This document shows, piece by piece, positions 18,197 through 26,359 of a stretch of DNA of 58,283 nt (positions are counted from its first letter, which is position 1; each line of letters starts with the position of its first letter). Source of the stretch: an uncultured Lachnospiraceae bacterium. GTDB lineage: Bacteria > Bacillota > Clostridia > Lachnospirales > Lachnospiraceae. The stretch lies in NCBI GenBank assembly GCA_910588825.1, contig CAJURF010000015.1, positions 1 through 58,283 of the forward strand. The letters are read 5' to 3'. The position numbers and the translations under genes are program-made. A model generated the notes under the pieces. That model was not told where the DNA came from and made no database searches. It saw only the letters and a list, made by a program, of their open reading frames with translations.

Positions 18197-19471
18197 TTAC
18201 TCCACCTCCATATAAAATACGTACCGCTTTCTTGATGTCTGTATATAGAGCCATTCGCCTTTTGACAGGCTTACTCTCTGTCCTTTTTCCAGGGTTCCCC
18301 GGCTTGTATAGGTGCGGTTTCTAGAATAATTCTCCACCAGAAAATCTCCGGAAGATGAATCATAACTAATCTTGCAGTGCAGTCTGCTCACCTGTCTGTC
18401 CTTTATGACCATCTGGCTGTGCACAGACACTCTGCCTATGGTGAATGTGCCGTGGTGGTCAAAGCAGCTTCTTTTCCACTGTCCGTTTTGTCCCGTCAGC
18501 ACCACCGGCTTTGCCAGAAGTCCCATTTCTCTCAGAAATTCTTCCACGCTTTTTGTACGCTGCTGCCACTGAAACTTCAGGGCGTGTTCCACGGCCCGGC
18601 TGATTTTTTGGGGGATATCAGGAACGCACTGTATCAGGGGGACCAACTTTGCCCCTGACACCCGGTCCGGCGCCTCGGGAGGCTTCTTTCCCGCAGTCAG
18701 GTAATAATATGTGGCGGCCAGTGCATAAACATCCGTCCAGGGGCCTTGATTGCCGCTGCGGGAGTACTGTTCGATAGGGGTAAATCCCGGTTTCAACATC
18801 ACCGACATGCTTTTCTCAGAATTCATCGCATAGATTCTTGTGGCTCCAAAGTCAATCAGATGCACGGCTTCCTCCCGGTCCAGCATAATATTATCCGGTC
18901 CAATGTCCCTGTGAAGCAGCATCTTTTCATGCACCTGAATCAGCGCCAGTCCCGCTTCCCGTATCATCCTGTTCGCCATTTTCCACGGCATGGCCGTAAG
19001 CCCGCTGTCTCTCATGTACCCGCTTAAGGTACTGCCTTCCAGCAGCTCCATCACCATATAAGCGGTTCCATTCTCCTGAAAGAAATCCAGCACATCCACC
19101 ACAGCGGGAACCTCAAGCAGTCTGCTGAGCACCCTGGCCTCGTTGATAAATACATCTTTCCCCCGCTGGTATACATCCTCCTGTGACCGGCTGTTGGGGA
19201 TGATCTGGTTTCCCTTAGATACACGCATGGCCCACTCGGCAGGAAAGTATTCCTTCACCGCCAGCCTTCTCTTCTCTTTCTGGTCATAGGCCGCATAGGT
19301 AATTCCAAAGCCCCCGATTCCCAAGACACGCCCCAGTATGTAGTTCTGATGCAGTGTGACTCCTGCTGGCAGCGCACGTTTGTCCCGCTGTGACTGCTCA
19401 CTGAAACCACAGACGGTACAGCTTCCCCATTTCATGGTCCCGGAAGAAAAACAATTGGGACACCGCTTCAT
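18197..19471 (-). CDS. Ser/Thr protein kinase with C-terminal FHA domain
   Basis: A 424-residue cytosolic fusion. Zinc ribbon at 4-21 (CPNC, CTVC), kinase domain ~44-315 with GIGGFG (51-56), Lys73, HRDIGPDN (187-194) and DFG (207-209), then an FHA domain ~340-420. The FHA core reads TIGRVS, VSRLHC and SRNRTYT, where Arg replaces the Gly of the usual NG turn. A kinase that carries its own phosphothreonine reader could bind its autophosphorylated self or a substrate. It is the only kinase encoded between the vWA and first PP2C genes, a grouping reminiscent of the described vWA-kinase-phosphatase triads of tellurite-type loci. Confidence 0.92.
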   Translation of the reverse strand: MKRCPNCFSSGTMKWGSCTVCGFSEQSQRDKRALPAGVTLHQNYILGRVLGIGGFGITYAAYDQKEKRRLAVKEYFPAEWAMRVSKGNQIIPNSRSQEDVYQRGKDVFINEARVLSRLLEVPAVVDVLDFFQENGTAYMVMELLEGSTLSGYMRDSGLTAMPWKMANRMIREAGLALIQVHEKMLLHRDIGPDNIMLDREEAVHLIDFGATRIYAMNSEKSMSVMLKPGFTPIEQYSRSGNQGPWTDVYALAATYYYLTAGKKPPEAPDRVSGAKLVPLIQCVPDIPQKISRAVEHALKFQWQQRTKSVEEFLREMGLLAKPVVLTGQNGQWKRSCFDHHGTFTIGRVSVHSQMVIKDRQVSRLHCKISYDSSSGDFLVENYSRNRTYTSRGTLEKGQRVSLSKGEWLYIQTSRKRYVFYMEVE

Positions 19472-19500
19472 CTCGTCTCCCCCTCCTGCTGTTTTTCACA

Positions 19501-21291
19501 CTATTCTTCAATATTCAGCACTGGCTGATTCTTCGGCACATGGAATACTATGGACTCTCTTCCGGCGGTAATAATATCTCCGTCCAGAAGCATTCTCCGA
19601 TTGGTTATTTTCACACCGTTGACAAAGGTTCCGTTGGTGGACTGCAGGTCTTCCAGATAACATCCCATCTTAGTCACCTCTATGACAAAATGCTGTTTCG
19701 ACAGGCGGTCGTCGTCAAAATAGATGTTGCAGATGTTGGAACGTCCCACGAACAGGCTTCCCTCCACATCCCACTCCACATCCCTGATGGCCCCCAGACG
19801 GTCCGTGATGGTCAGCCATATCTTTTTCGTGTCTGCCTTTACCAGTTCATCCGGATTCACCTCTATAACTTTTGTCTTTTTCTTCTGAATCGCCCGGATA
19901 ATCAGGATTCCCAGCACAGTCACCAGAAGCACCAGCCCTGCCCACCAATAGGACCTGACCGCATGTTTTACGGCTTCTCTTTTTGGGTCCAGCCCATCTT
20001 TTATACTGAATTCCTCAGATACATTCATGGCGTTCTCTGTCTGGGAAGTGTCCCGGATGTCACTGCATTTTAAAATATAGTCTCCTGTGAAAAAATCATC
20101 CTTTACCGTAAGGGTAACCACGGTTTCCCCGTCTCTTTCCTCCACGCTGGCAGAGTCAACGGTCCAGCTTTTTCCCTTGTCATTGTCCGACTTTGTACGG
20201 ATGATATAATGGGACTTGTCACCGGCATCTTTTTCATTTACCCCGTTTTCATCCTGGAGAGAAAATGTAATGGCATTTCTGCCGGTTTTCTCCACGTCAC
20301 CGGCAATCTGAGGCGCCTCATTGTCTTCCTCGTAATCAGAATAATCAATGGCAACCGGGTCCACAGAAGTTTTATCCGCCTGGAGAATCAGCTGTTGGCG
20401 CCCTGCCGCCTGATTGGTGGCTGCTTTTAAATTCACCACATAGCTTTCCTTTTGAAGCAGCTGGGTGATCTCTGCAAAAGCAGACGCAACCCCTTCCGGG
20501 GATGGATTCACACTGCAGTCCGCATAGTATCCCCGGCAGTTTTTCTCAGCCAGTATCTGATTCTTGGTATAGGCCATTTTTTCATCTTCTTTTCCCGCCT
20601 TATTAGCCAGAAGAATTCCATATACAGGAACCGTGGCATCTCTCACCGTGTTGGCTGTGGATACGTTGTCAATGTCCTTTCCCCTGGAATCGTCCTGCCC
20701 ATCTGTGATCAGCAAAACCACGGTACGCTTCTTAGGGGATGCCTGCTGGTGGAGGACCTGGTTGAGAGAGCGGTATAATACTGTCATACTCTCCTTTGTA
20801 TTCATATAGGCAATCCCTGCGATTCTGCCGCAGTCCTCATCCATCGTGCCCCCTGGATCCTTCGCACTGCTGGAAAAGACTTCCGTCTTCTCCCCTTCCG
20901 GATTGTCCGTTCCCACAGTATACAAGGTCATGCTGTCCCCTTTTCTCAGGGACTGTCTCAGCTGAATCAGCTGATTTTTCGCCTGGTCAAACTGAGCCTG
21001 ATTCACCGAACCGGAATTGTCCACCAAGATGATGTAGGCAATGCCCTTTTTGCTCTGGTCAAAGGGTACGATGCCGCCCTTTTGGCTTAACGCGATATCT
21101 TTTATCTTTCCTGACACTGAAGAAACATCCGGCATGTTAGAGCCTGTCATATACACCGTCACATTGGGGGCTTTTCCCTGGGCCTGTTCCGCCACATAGG
21201 GAGATTTCATAGCAGCTGCGCTTACAGGCGCTTTAATACCTGCCAGTGCCAGTACAATGACAGACAGCAGACTTAAGATTCTTTTTCCCAT
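19501..21291 (-). CDS. exported vWA-domain protein with transmembrane helix and cytosolic FHA domain
   Basis: A 596-residue single-pass protein. Signal peptide (residues 1-~26, ending SAAA), an extracellular vWA domain ~75-290 with an intact MIDAS motif (DNSGS, and TDGQDD downstream), a beta-rich region, a membrane helix ~445-465, then a cytosolic FHA domain with all signatures (VGRSNICN, LSKQHF, STNGTFVNG). The vWA part should bind an extracellular protein or cell-wall ligand through a metal, while the FHA side reads kinase activity inside. The ATG at 21291 has a GGAGG box and overlaps the preceding ribbon-FHA gene by 19 bases; an ATG six codons earlier lies too close to it. Confidence 0.92.
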   Translation of the reverse strand: MGKRILSLLSVIVLALAGIKAPVSAAAMKSPYVAEQAQGKAPNVTVYMTGSNMPDVSSVSGKIKDIALSQKGGIVPFDQSKKGIAYIILVDNSGSVNQAQFDQAKNQLIQLRQSLRKGDSMTLYTVGTDNPEGEKTEVFSSSAKDPGGTMDEDCGRIAGIAYMNTKESMTVLYRSLNQVLHQQASPKKRTVVLLITDGQDDSRGKDIDNVSTANTVRDATVPVYGILLANKAGKEDEKMAYTKNQILAEKNCRGYYADCSVNPSPEGVASAFAEITQLLQKESYVVNLKAATNQAAGRQQLILQADKTSVDPVAIDYSDYEEDNEAPQIAGDVEKTGRNAITFSLQDENGVNEKDAGDKSHYIIRTKSDNDKGKSWTVDSASVEERDGETVVTLTVKDDFFTGDYILKCSDIRDTSQTENAMNVSEEFSIKDGLDPKREAVKHAVRSYWWAGLVLLVTVLGILIIRAIQKKKTKVIEVNPDELVKADTKKIWLTITDRLGAIRDVEWDVEGSLFVGRSNICNIYFDDDRLSKQHFVIEVTKMGCYLEDLQSTNGTFVNGVKITNRRMLLDGDIITAGRESIVFHVPKNQPVLNIEE

Positions 21292-21884
21292 GTTCTCCCC
21301 TCCCTGCAAAATGGTACAAACAGTAAGCTGGTCTTTCCTATGGTAATCTCATCCCCTTCTTGGAGCTGTGCCAAAGAGTCCAGTATCCTGCCGTTGAGAT
21401 AGACAAGATTTCCCCCTTCGCTGGATACATAAAACACATTTCCCTTTGGGTCGTATATGACAGAGCAGTGCTTGTCCCTGGCTATGGTCTTGTCATCCAC
21501 CATCCACACATCCATGGAATTGCTGCGGCCGATAAAGTTCTTCCCTGCATGAAGGCGGTAATCCTTTCCCCGCTCTGTCCCTGTCATGCAGATGAGCCAC
21601 CCTGCAACCGGAGAAGTTTTTGTCACACCAAAAAATCCGAAGGCGATTGTCTTATCATCGTCTTCGCAGGACAGCCTGCCCTCTTCCTGGATGTCAGAGG
21701 CATTCATAAGCGTTCCCAGCTGTGCTCCCAGGGATGAGTCAACTTCTGCCAGTGAAATTGTCTTGTCATCTTCCTCAACATCATTCAGCTGTATTCCCAG
21801 CCGTTCCCCTGCCTGCTTACAGTGAGGACATTCTTTATTCACGCTGGTATCATACCAGTGTCCCTTCTTACATCTTGTGATCAT
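21273..21884 (-). CDS. zinc-ribbon FHA protein with repeated acidic Thr motifs
   Basis: A 203-residue soluble protein: ribbon (CKKGHWYD ... CPHC), an acidic linker, and an FHA domain ~95-195 (FIGRSNSMDV, IARDKHC, VYLNG, LLFVPFC). The linker carries two similar motifs, EEDDKTISLAEV and EDDDKTIAFGFF, each placing a Thr after an acidic run. These look like phosphorylation sites that an FHA domain could read. The recognition-loop Ser is Ala here (IARDKH). It is the second gene of the operon and overlaps the vWA gene by 19 bases. Confidence 0.88.
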   Translation of the reverse strand: MITRCKKGHWYDTSVNKECPHCKQAGERLGIQLNDVEEDDKTISLAEVDSSLGAQLGTLMNASDIQEEGRLSCEDDDKTIAFGFFGVTKTSPVAGWLICMTGTERGKDYRLHAGKNFIGRSNSMDVWMVDDKTIARDKHCSVIYDPKGNVFYVSSEGGNLVYLNGRILDSLAQLQEGDEITIGKTSLLFVPFCREGRTWEKES

Positions 21885-21910
21885 CTTTTTCTATCCTTCC
21901 CCATCCGCGC

Positions 21911-22642
21911 TTAATCTCTGATAAACACAGCAATCGCGGAATAATTATCCATATTGGTCCCTCTCCCGTTTGCCAACACGGCCTGCTCCATGTTCTCCAG
22001 CCATTCCCTGGGAGTTTTGGACTTTTTCAGCGCTTTGCACATCTGTCTCTCCTCTATCAGCTCCCAGAATCCGTCGCTGCACAGCAGAAAGCTGGTACGG
22101 CCGGTTATGGCCATTGGGTCTGACATTTCATATTTGGGACTTTCCCATTCCACTCCCATCACCCGCAGCAGCCTGTTCCTGTCCTCGTGATGACGGATAT
22201 CCTTTTCCCGGATGTCTCCCCTCTTTACCAGCATCTGAGGCACACTGTGGTCCTGGCTGCGCAGCACATATCTGGCCTTTTCAAAGCAGTAAATCCTGGA
22301 ATCCCCCACATGGGCGAATCTCGCCGTATTCCCCTGAATAAGCAGAACTGCCGCCGTTGTCTTCATAGAATCTTCTTCGTTCTCCTGCTTCTGCTTCAAA
22401 ATCAGTTCTTCCTGGGCGTACAGAATGCTTTCCTCCAGAGATTTGGATTTTTCCAGAGCTTCCCGGATTTTCCCCGCTACAAGCTGTGAGGCTGCATCCC
22501 CGCACCCATGTCCTCCCAGACCATCGCACAAGATAAAGCCCTGGCGGCCCGGCGTGATAGATACGTCCAGATAATCCTCATTTACTGCCCTCTCCCCTTG
22601 ATCAGTGAGGGTACTGTATGTAATATTTAACCCCGATGTCAT
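21911..22642 (-). CDS. PP2C-family Ser/Thr protein phosphatase, first gene of the operon
   Basis: A 243-residue PP2C phosphatase with motifs in order: GERAVNEDYL, FILCDGLGGHGCGD, AHVGDSRIYCF, LLCSDGFWEL and MDNYSAIAVF. It is nearly all catalytic domain and has no membrane segment. As first gene after the promoter it would be the most highly expressed member of the island. The start at 22642 is set by an AGGAG box six bases upstream; a longer frame adds nine residues without a ribosome site. It diverges clearly from the second phosphatase, so the two may serve different phosphoproteins. Confidence 0.94.
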   Translation of the reverse strand: MTSGLNITYSTLTDQGERAVNEDYLDVSITPGRQGFILCDGLGGHGCGDAASQLVAGKIREALEKSKSLEESILYAQEELILKQKQENEEDSMKTTAAVLLIQGNTARFAHVGDSRIYCFEKARYVLRSQDHSVPQMLVKRGDIREKDIRHHEDRNRLLRVMGVEWESPKYEMSDPMAITGRTSFLLCSDGFWELIEERQMCKALKKSKTPREWLENMEQAVLANGRGTNMDNYSAIAVFIRD

Positions 22643-22678
22643 ATATCTCTCCTTATATCTCTGTGGCATTTTTTATAA

Positions 22679-22707
22679 ATTATCCAGAATTATCCAGTTT
22701 TTTACAA
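22679..22707 (-). promoter_or_regulatory. putative sigma-A promoter of the kinase/FHA operon
   Basis: On the minus strand TTGTAA (22702-22707) and GATAAT (22679-22684) are separated by 17 bases. The -10 region overlaps a short direct repeat, TGGATAATTC then TGGATAATTT, that could be a regulator site. No other good promoter was noticed between the following genes, most of which are coupled or closely spaced. Confidence 0.5.
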
Positions 22708-22787
22708 TATGCGGCATTTTTTGTGGGCAGTTTTTTTTGACTATCGGAAAGCTCCGCAAATAGACCCATACGCTCTGAGTCTTACAC

Positions 22788-22838
22788 AAAAAAAACCGAT
22801 GATATAAGCTGTTTTTCCAGCTCATACCATCGGTTTTC
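22788..22838 (-). terminator. rho-independent terminator after the flavodoxin-like gene
   Basis: A long stem (AAACCGATGGTATGAGCTG-type arm pairing with CAGCTTATATCATCGGTTT) closes a small A-rich loop and is followed by eight T residues on the minus strand. It ends the polyol operon just before the kinase-island promoter. Confidence 0.85.
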
Positions 22839-22848
22839 CTATTCTTTT

Positions 22849-23466
22849 CTATCTGGTAAAATTCGTCAAAATCTTCTCGTTCACCGGATGTTCCAAACCA
22901 TTTTTCTTCCCAAGCTCAATGCATTTGAGCATCCATGCCATATTCTTTCCAATATTATACATGGTCATCAGCCCTTCCTTATCCTCCTGCACCTGCTTTG
23001 GCTCTTTTCCGTAAACATGATTCCAGTAGGTAGAAGACACCACCGGCATGGAAGCAATGGTGAAATATTTATTAATCACATCAAAGGAAGCGGTAGTCCC
23101 GGCCCGGCGGGCGCTCAACACCGCTGCTGCCGGTTTAAACGCGAAAACGCTGCCGCCGCTGTAAAAGGCCCGGTCCATAAAGCTTAACAGTCTTCCACTG
23201 GGATGGGCATAGTAAACAGGCGATCCAAACACAAATCCGTCTGCGTTCTTGGCCTTCTCCACAAATTCATTGACCACATCCTCAAAGGTACAGCGGCCGT
23301 CTTTCCTGCACTTGCCGCAGGCAATACAGTCCGCCAGCGGCTGGTTCCCGATAAAAAACTGTTCTGTCTCAATCCCTTCCTCTTTCAGCGAACGCTCCAC
23401 TTCCAGCAATGCGGCGTTGGTGCATCCTTCCTTGCGCGAACTTCCATTTACCAAAATGACTTTCAT
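22849..23466 (-). CDS. flavodoxin-like NAD(P)H-dependent FMN reductase family protein
   Basis: A 205-residue protein of the FMN_red/iron-sulfur-flavoprotein-like group. It opens with the FMN phosphate loop NGSSRKEGCTN, has a cysteine cluster CIACGKCRKDGRC around residues 47-59, and FGSPVYYAHPSG as the flavin-binding segment. The cysteines match the small iron-sulfur motif common in these reductases. It is probably cytosolic and supplies electrons, but the partner is unknown. It follows the dehydrogenase gene by 19 bases and is last in the operon before a strong terminator. Confidence 0.88.
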   Translation of the reverse strand: MKVILVNGSSRKEGCTNAALLEVERSLKEEGIETEQFFIGNQPLADCIACGKCRKDGRCTFEDVVNEFVEKAKNADGFVFGSPVYYAHPSGRLLSFMDRAFYSGGSVFAFKPAAAVLSARRAGTTASFDVINKYFTIASMPVVSSTYWNHVYGKEPKQVQEDKEGLMTMYNIGKNMAWMLKCIELGKKNGLEHPVNEKILTNFTR

Positions 23467-23485
23467 GATCTGCCTCCCAATTTCT

Positions 23486-25105
23486 CTACGCCAAATATTT
23501 CTTTAAAGTCTTTCTGACCGCCCCCGGTCCTTCAATCTCTTCCCGGAAGATCTCCTCAATCTTCTCTCCAACCCCTGCCTGATACAAATCAACGGCAAAG
23601 ATATTCTCATTGGAGAGAATTCCCTTCAGCTGCCCTTTCAAGCTGGAGGCATCTCCCACTACAATGCCAGCCATCTGCTCCTGCATCTCCGGAACCATAG
23701 GATCTGGTGCCAGCTCGAAACGGTTTCCTTCGTCGTCCACAGCCAGCAGATACCGAAGCCATCCGGCGATGGCAACTGGAATGGCGGTGAGTCTTTTCGC
23801 GTCCCCATACTTTTCCATATAAAATTTGATCGTTTCACCGAAGCGGATTCCAATTCCCTGGGACACATCCACACACAGTCTCTGGGTAGTGTCGCCCAGA
23901 TAAGGGTTGGGGAATCTCTCATCAATCAACTCATCCAGAAACTTCTTCGGTGATAAAATACCTGGATCAGGGACCACTTCCATCCCCTCCACATATCCCA
24001 CTCGATGAGCCAGTTCCAGCATCTGGGGGTCTTTCATCTCATCGGAGAACAGTTCATACCCCAGTACACATCCATAGGGTCCCAATGCCGTATGAATGGG
24101 GTTTAGGCAGACAGTCACTTTCATACGCTCAGATTTATTTACTGTATCCCTGTCTGTCAGATATACTCCTGCACCCTCTGTCTTTTCCATAGCCGGACGG
24201 CCGTTGGGGAAGGAGTCTTCTATCACCAGATACTGGGGTCCCTCCGCGTTGACAAATGGAGCGATATAAGTGCTTTTAGAGGTAATTACCGGCTGCATGC
24301 TCTCCACACCGTCTTTCTCCAGTTCATCTGCAATCTTTTCGCTTGGCCGGGGGGTGATCTTATCAATCATTGTCCACGGGAAGGACACTTGGCTCTCATC
24401 CTTAATATATGCAAGGAAATCCTCGCCGACAAATCCTCTCTTTTTCCATTCTTCCGCCATTTCCAGAACGGCATTTCTGAAGTTCTGGCCGTTTTTCGAA
24501 CAGTTATCCATGGATACCAGGGCCAGGGGCGCTTTCCCGTTCTGATAGCGCTCCAGCAGCATGGCAGCCACCACAGCCATGGCACTTGCAGCCTTCTCCG
24601 GCCCGTTTTCAATGTCCGCTTTTATGAAGTCAAAGTAAGTTCCATCTGCCCTTTTCAGCGCATATCCCTTTTCTGTAATGGTCAGAGATACCATCTGAAG
24701 CCCTGGATCACGGAAAATCTCCTTGGTACGCTCCCACTGGGCACTTTCAGAAGGCAGTGCTTTCACTGCCTCTGACAGCGATCCCAGCACTTTTTTGTCT
24801 GTGGTTCCGTCTCCGTGAAGCGTCACACTGAGAACCAGATTGTCATAGGGATCATATATTTTATCCACCATATCGTAGTCAAATACTTCCACGCAGGTGA
24901 TTCCCCTGTCCATCAGTCCCTTTTCCAGCAGCTGGTCCGCAATCCCGCCGATGAAAATCCGGAAAATATTCCCAATCCCCATATGAACCCAAATTGGCGC
25001 CTTTTTCGTCTTTTCAGCAACAGCTTCTGCGTCATAGGAGGGAAGCGCAATGCCTGCCTGCTCCCATGCCTGTCGATTTTTCAAACCTTCCCATGTTAAT
25101 TTCAT
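23486..25105 (-). CDS. mannitol dehydrogenase family oxidoreductase
   Basis: A 539-residue NAD(P)-dependent polyol or sugar-acid dehydrogenase of the long-chain mannitol dehydrogenase family (mannitol, arabinitol and fructuronate enzymes). It shows an N-terminal nucleotide-binding region (HMGIGNIFRIF), a catalytic-type stretch with KVTVCLNPIHTALGPYG, and the C-terminal AGWLRYLL helix. The exact substrate cannot be read. With a xylulokinase in the same operon, oxidation of a pentitol such as D-arabinitol to D-xylulose is one reasonable option. The ATG at 25105 has a GGAGG box; a 24-residue upstream extension is not supported. Confidence 0.88.
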   Translation of the reverse strand: MKLTWEGLKNRQAWEQAGIALPSYDAEAVAEKTKKAPIWVHMGIGNIFRIFIGGIADQLLEKGLMDRGITCVEVFDYDMVDKIYDPYDNLVLSVTLHGDGTTDKKVLGSLSEAVKALPSESAQWERTKEIFRDPGLQMVSLTITEKGYALKRADGTYFDFIKADIENGPEKAASAMAVVAAMLLERYQNGKAPLALVSMDNCSKNGQNFRNAVLEMAEEWKKRGFVGEDFLAYIKDESQVSFPWTMIDKITPRPSEKIADELEKDGVESMQPVITSKSTYIAPFVNAEGPQYLVIEDSFPNGRPAMEKTEGAGVYLTDRDTVNKSERMKVTVCLNPIHTALGPYGCVLGYELFSDEMKDPQMLELAHRVGYVEGMEVVPDPGILSPKKFLDELIDERFPNPYLGDTTQRLCVDVSQGIGIRFGETIKFYMEKYGDAKRLTAIPVAIAGWLRYLLAVDDEGNRFELAPDPMVPEMQEQMAGIVVGDASSLKGQLKGILSNENIFAVDLYQAGVGEKIEEIFREEIEGPGAVRKTLKKYLA

Positions 25106-25128
25106 CACTTTTCCTCCAATGCTTGATC

Positions 25129-26160
25129 CTAATATTCCACAATCTTTCCCTGAATGCAATAAATTTCTGCCTGCCACTGCGCCGGCTTTTCATTCTGAAT
25201 TTGGATACAGTGGAAAATTTCTTTTACCGTATTCTCCATGTCCTGCCTGCAGACAATAGCATGTTTCTCCCTTGCCCCGGGAAAATCATCAATTCCCGCC
25301 AGAAGGATATCCTCTCTGTCCAGCAGACTCAGCGCATTTGACACCGCATCCCCGCATTCCCAGTCTGCATAAATCATTGCAGGGGGCAGTTCCTCTGAAA
25401 TATTTTTCAGATACTCATACGCCAGATTCCTGGCTTCCCTGCGCCTTTCCCATGGCAGGCGCACCAGGATATCCGCCCCTTTTGCCTCCCTGACCGCCTG
25501 TTCCCGCAGACTGCCGCTATACCTGGGGCCGCTTTCCCAGCCAATATATCCTGCCCGTCTGATTCCTCTTTTGGCGATCCGGCTGTTCAACTGTCCCACT
25601 GCCCTTTTATTATCCAGTACTACAGAATCCCCATAGGGAATCCCGCAGTCTGTATCGAAAAAAACCATATTCATTCCCAGCGCACGAAGTCTTCGTAATT
25701 TTTCTTTGTCCACCTCCTTGTCTTCCGGCCAGATCACAATATTGTACAGATGTTTCTGGTAAAACCGGTAAATACTGTCTGCCAGTGTCTCCCTGCGGGG
25801 CTTTTCCGCATAGAGCACCATGGTATCATGATTCTGGCCATATTCCTGAAAAGCTCGTATAAACTCCGAGAAAAACGGGTTTTCTGCCGGTGCAATCAAA
25901 ACAATCATGTCTGTACTGCTGGGGGTCCCCCGATTGGGAAGCCCCACCCGGTTCCCGCTTCCGGCCTCCTTGACAATCAGTCCCTGATTCGCCAGAAGCT
26001 CCAGGGATTTTCTGAGGGTGATCCGGCTCACATCCAGCATCTGCGCCAGTGTCCGCTCAGCCGGAAGCTTCTCCCCTTCCTGGAAGACACCTTCATAAAT
26101 TTTTCTGCAGATCTGCTCTCTCACGTCTTCGTATAATGTATCGTGTAAATGGCCCGACAT
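25129..26160 (-). CDS. GntR-family regulator with LacI-like ligand domain
   Basis: A 343-residue repressor-type protein. Residues ~8-75 form the GntR winged helix (EKLPAERTLAQMLDVSRITLR). Residues ~85-340 resemble the periplasmic-binding-protein/LacI sugar-sensing domain, as in AraR of Bacillus. It lies inside the operon between the kinase and dehydrogenase genes, so local autoregulation by the catabolic substrate is likely. A candidate operator is the inverted repeat overlapping the promoter at 31241-31265. Confidence 0.9.
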   Translation of the reverse strand: MSGHLHDTLYEDVREQICRKIYEGVFQEGEKLPAERTLAQMLDVSRITLRKSLELLANQGLIVKEAGSGNRVGLPNRGTPSSTDMIVLIAPAENPFFSEFIRAFQEYGQNHDTMVLYAEKPRRETLADSIYRFYQKHLYNIVIWPEDKEVDKEKLRRLRALGMNMVFFDTDCGIPYGDSVVLDNKRAVGQLNSRIAKRGIRRAGYIGWESGPRYSGSLREQAVREAKGADILVRLPWERRREARNLAYEYLKNISEELPPAMIYADWECGDAVSNALSLLDREDILLAGIDDFPGAREKHAIVCRQDMENTVKEIFHCIQIQNEKPAQWQAEIYCIQGKIVEY

Positions 26161-26359
26161 GTTATCTTCCTCTCACATTTCCTACTGCTCCATCCGGCCG
26201 GAAATTAAAATCTGGGACTGTATGTTCCTCACCATTGCATCGCTAAAATTTCTGGACGATACACGGCACCGCCGCCGAAATTCTGCCTGGAGCATGTTTT
26301 TAAAATGCTTTTTGGCAAGCACGCTTCGCGGAAAATACCGTCCGCGGACAGCAGGCACT
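26161..26359. other. 199-base spacer between regulator and xylulokinase genes
   Basis: No convincing gene is seen. The only sizeable open frame overlaps the end of the kinase gene antisense to nothing and has no ribosome site. The spacer contains a GTCCGCGGAC palindrome and a small AGCAT/ATGCT hairpin with a short T-run on the plus strand. Confidence 0.4.

Noticed and set aside
18197..22642. Tellurite-resistance (TerY) phosphorylation triad
   Set aside because: A vWA, a kinase and PP2C genes are present, but no TerC, TerD or related genes occur, and the vWA protein is exported with an FHA tail, unlike cytosolic TerY.
1..22710. Kinase/FHA island as a type VII or type VI secretion locus
   Set aside because: FHA, kinase and PP2C genes accompany such systems, but no WXG100, EssC/FtsK-like ATPase, sheath, VgrG or ClpV-type gene is present in the window.
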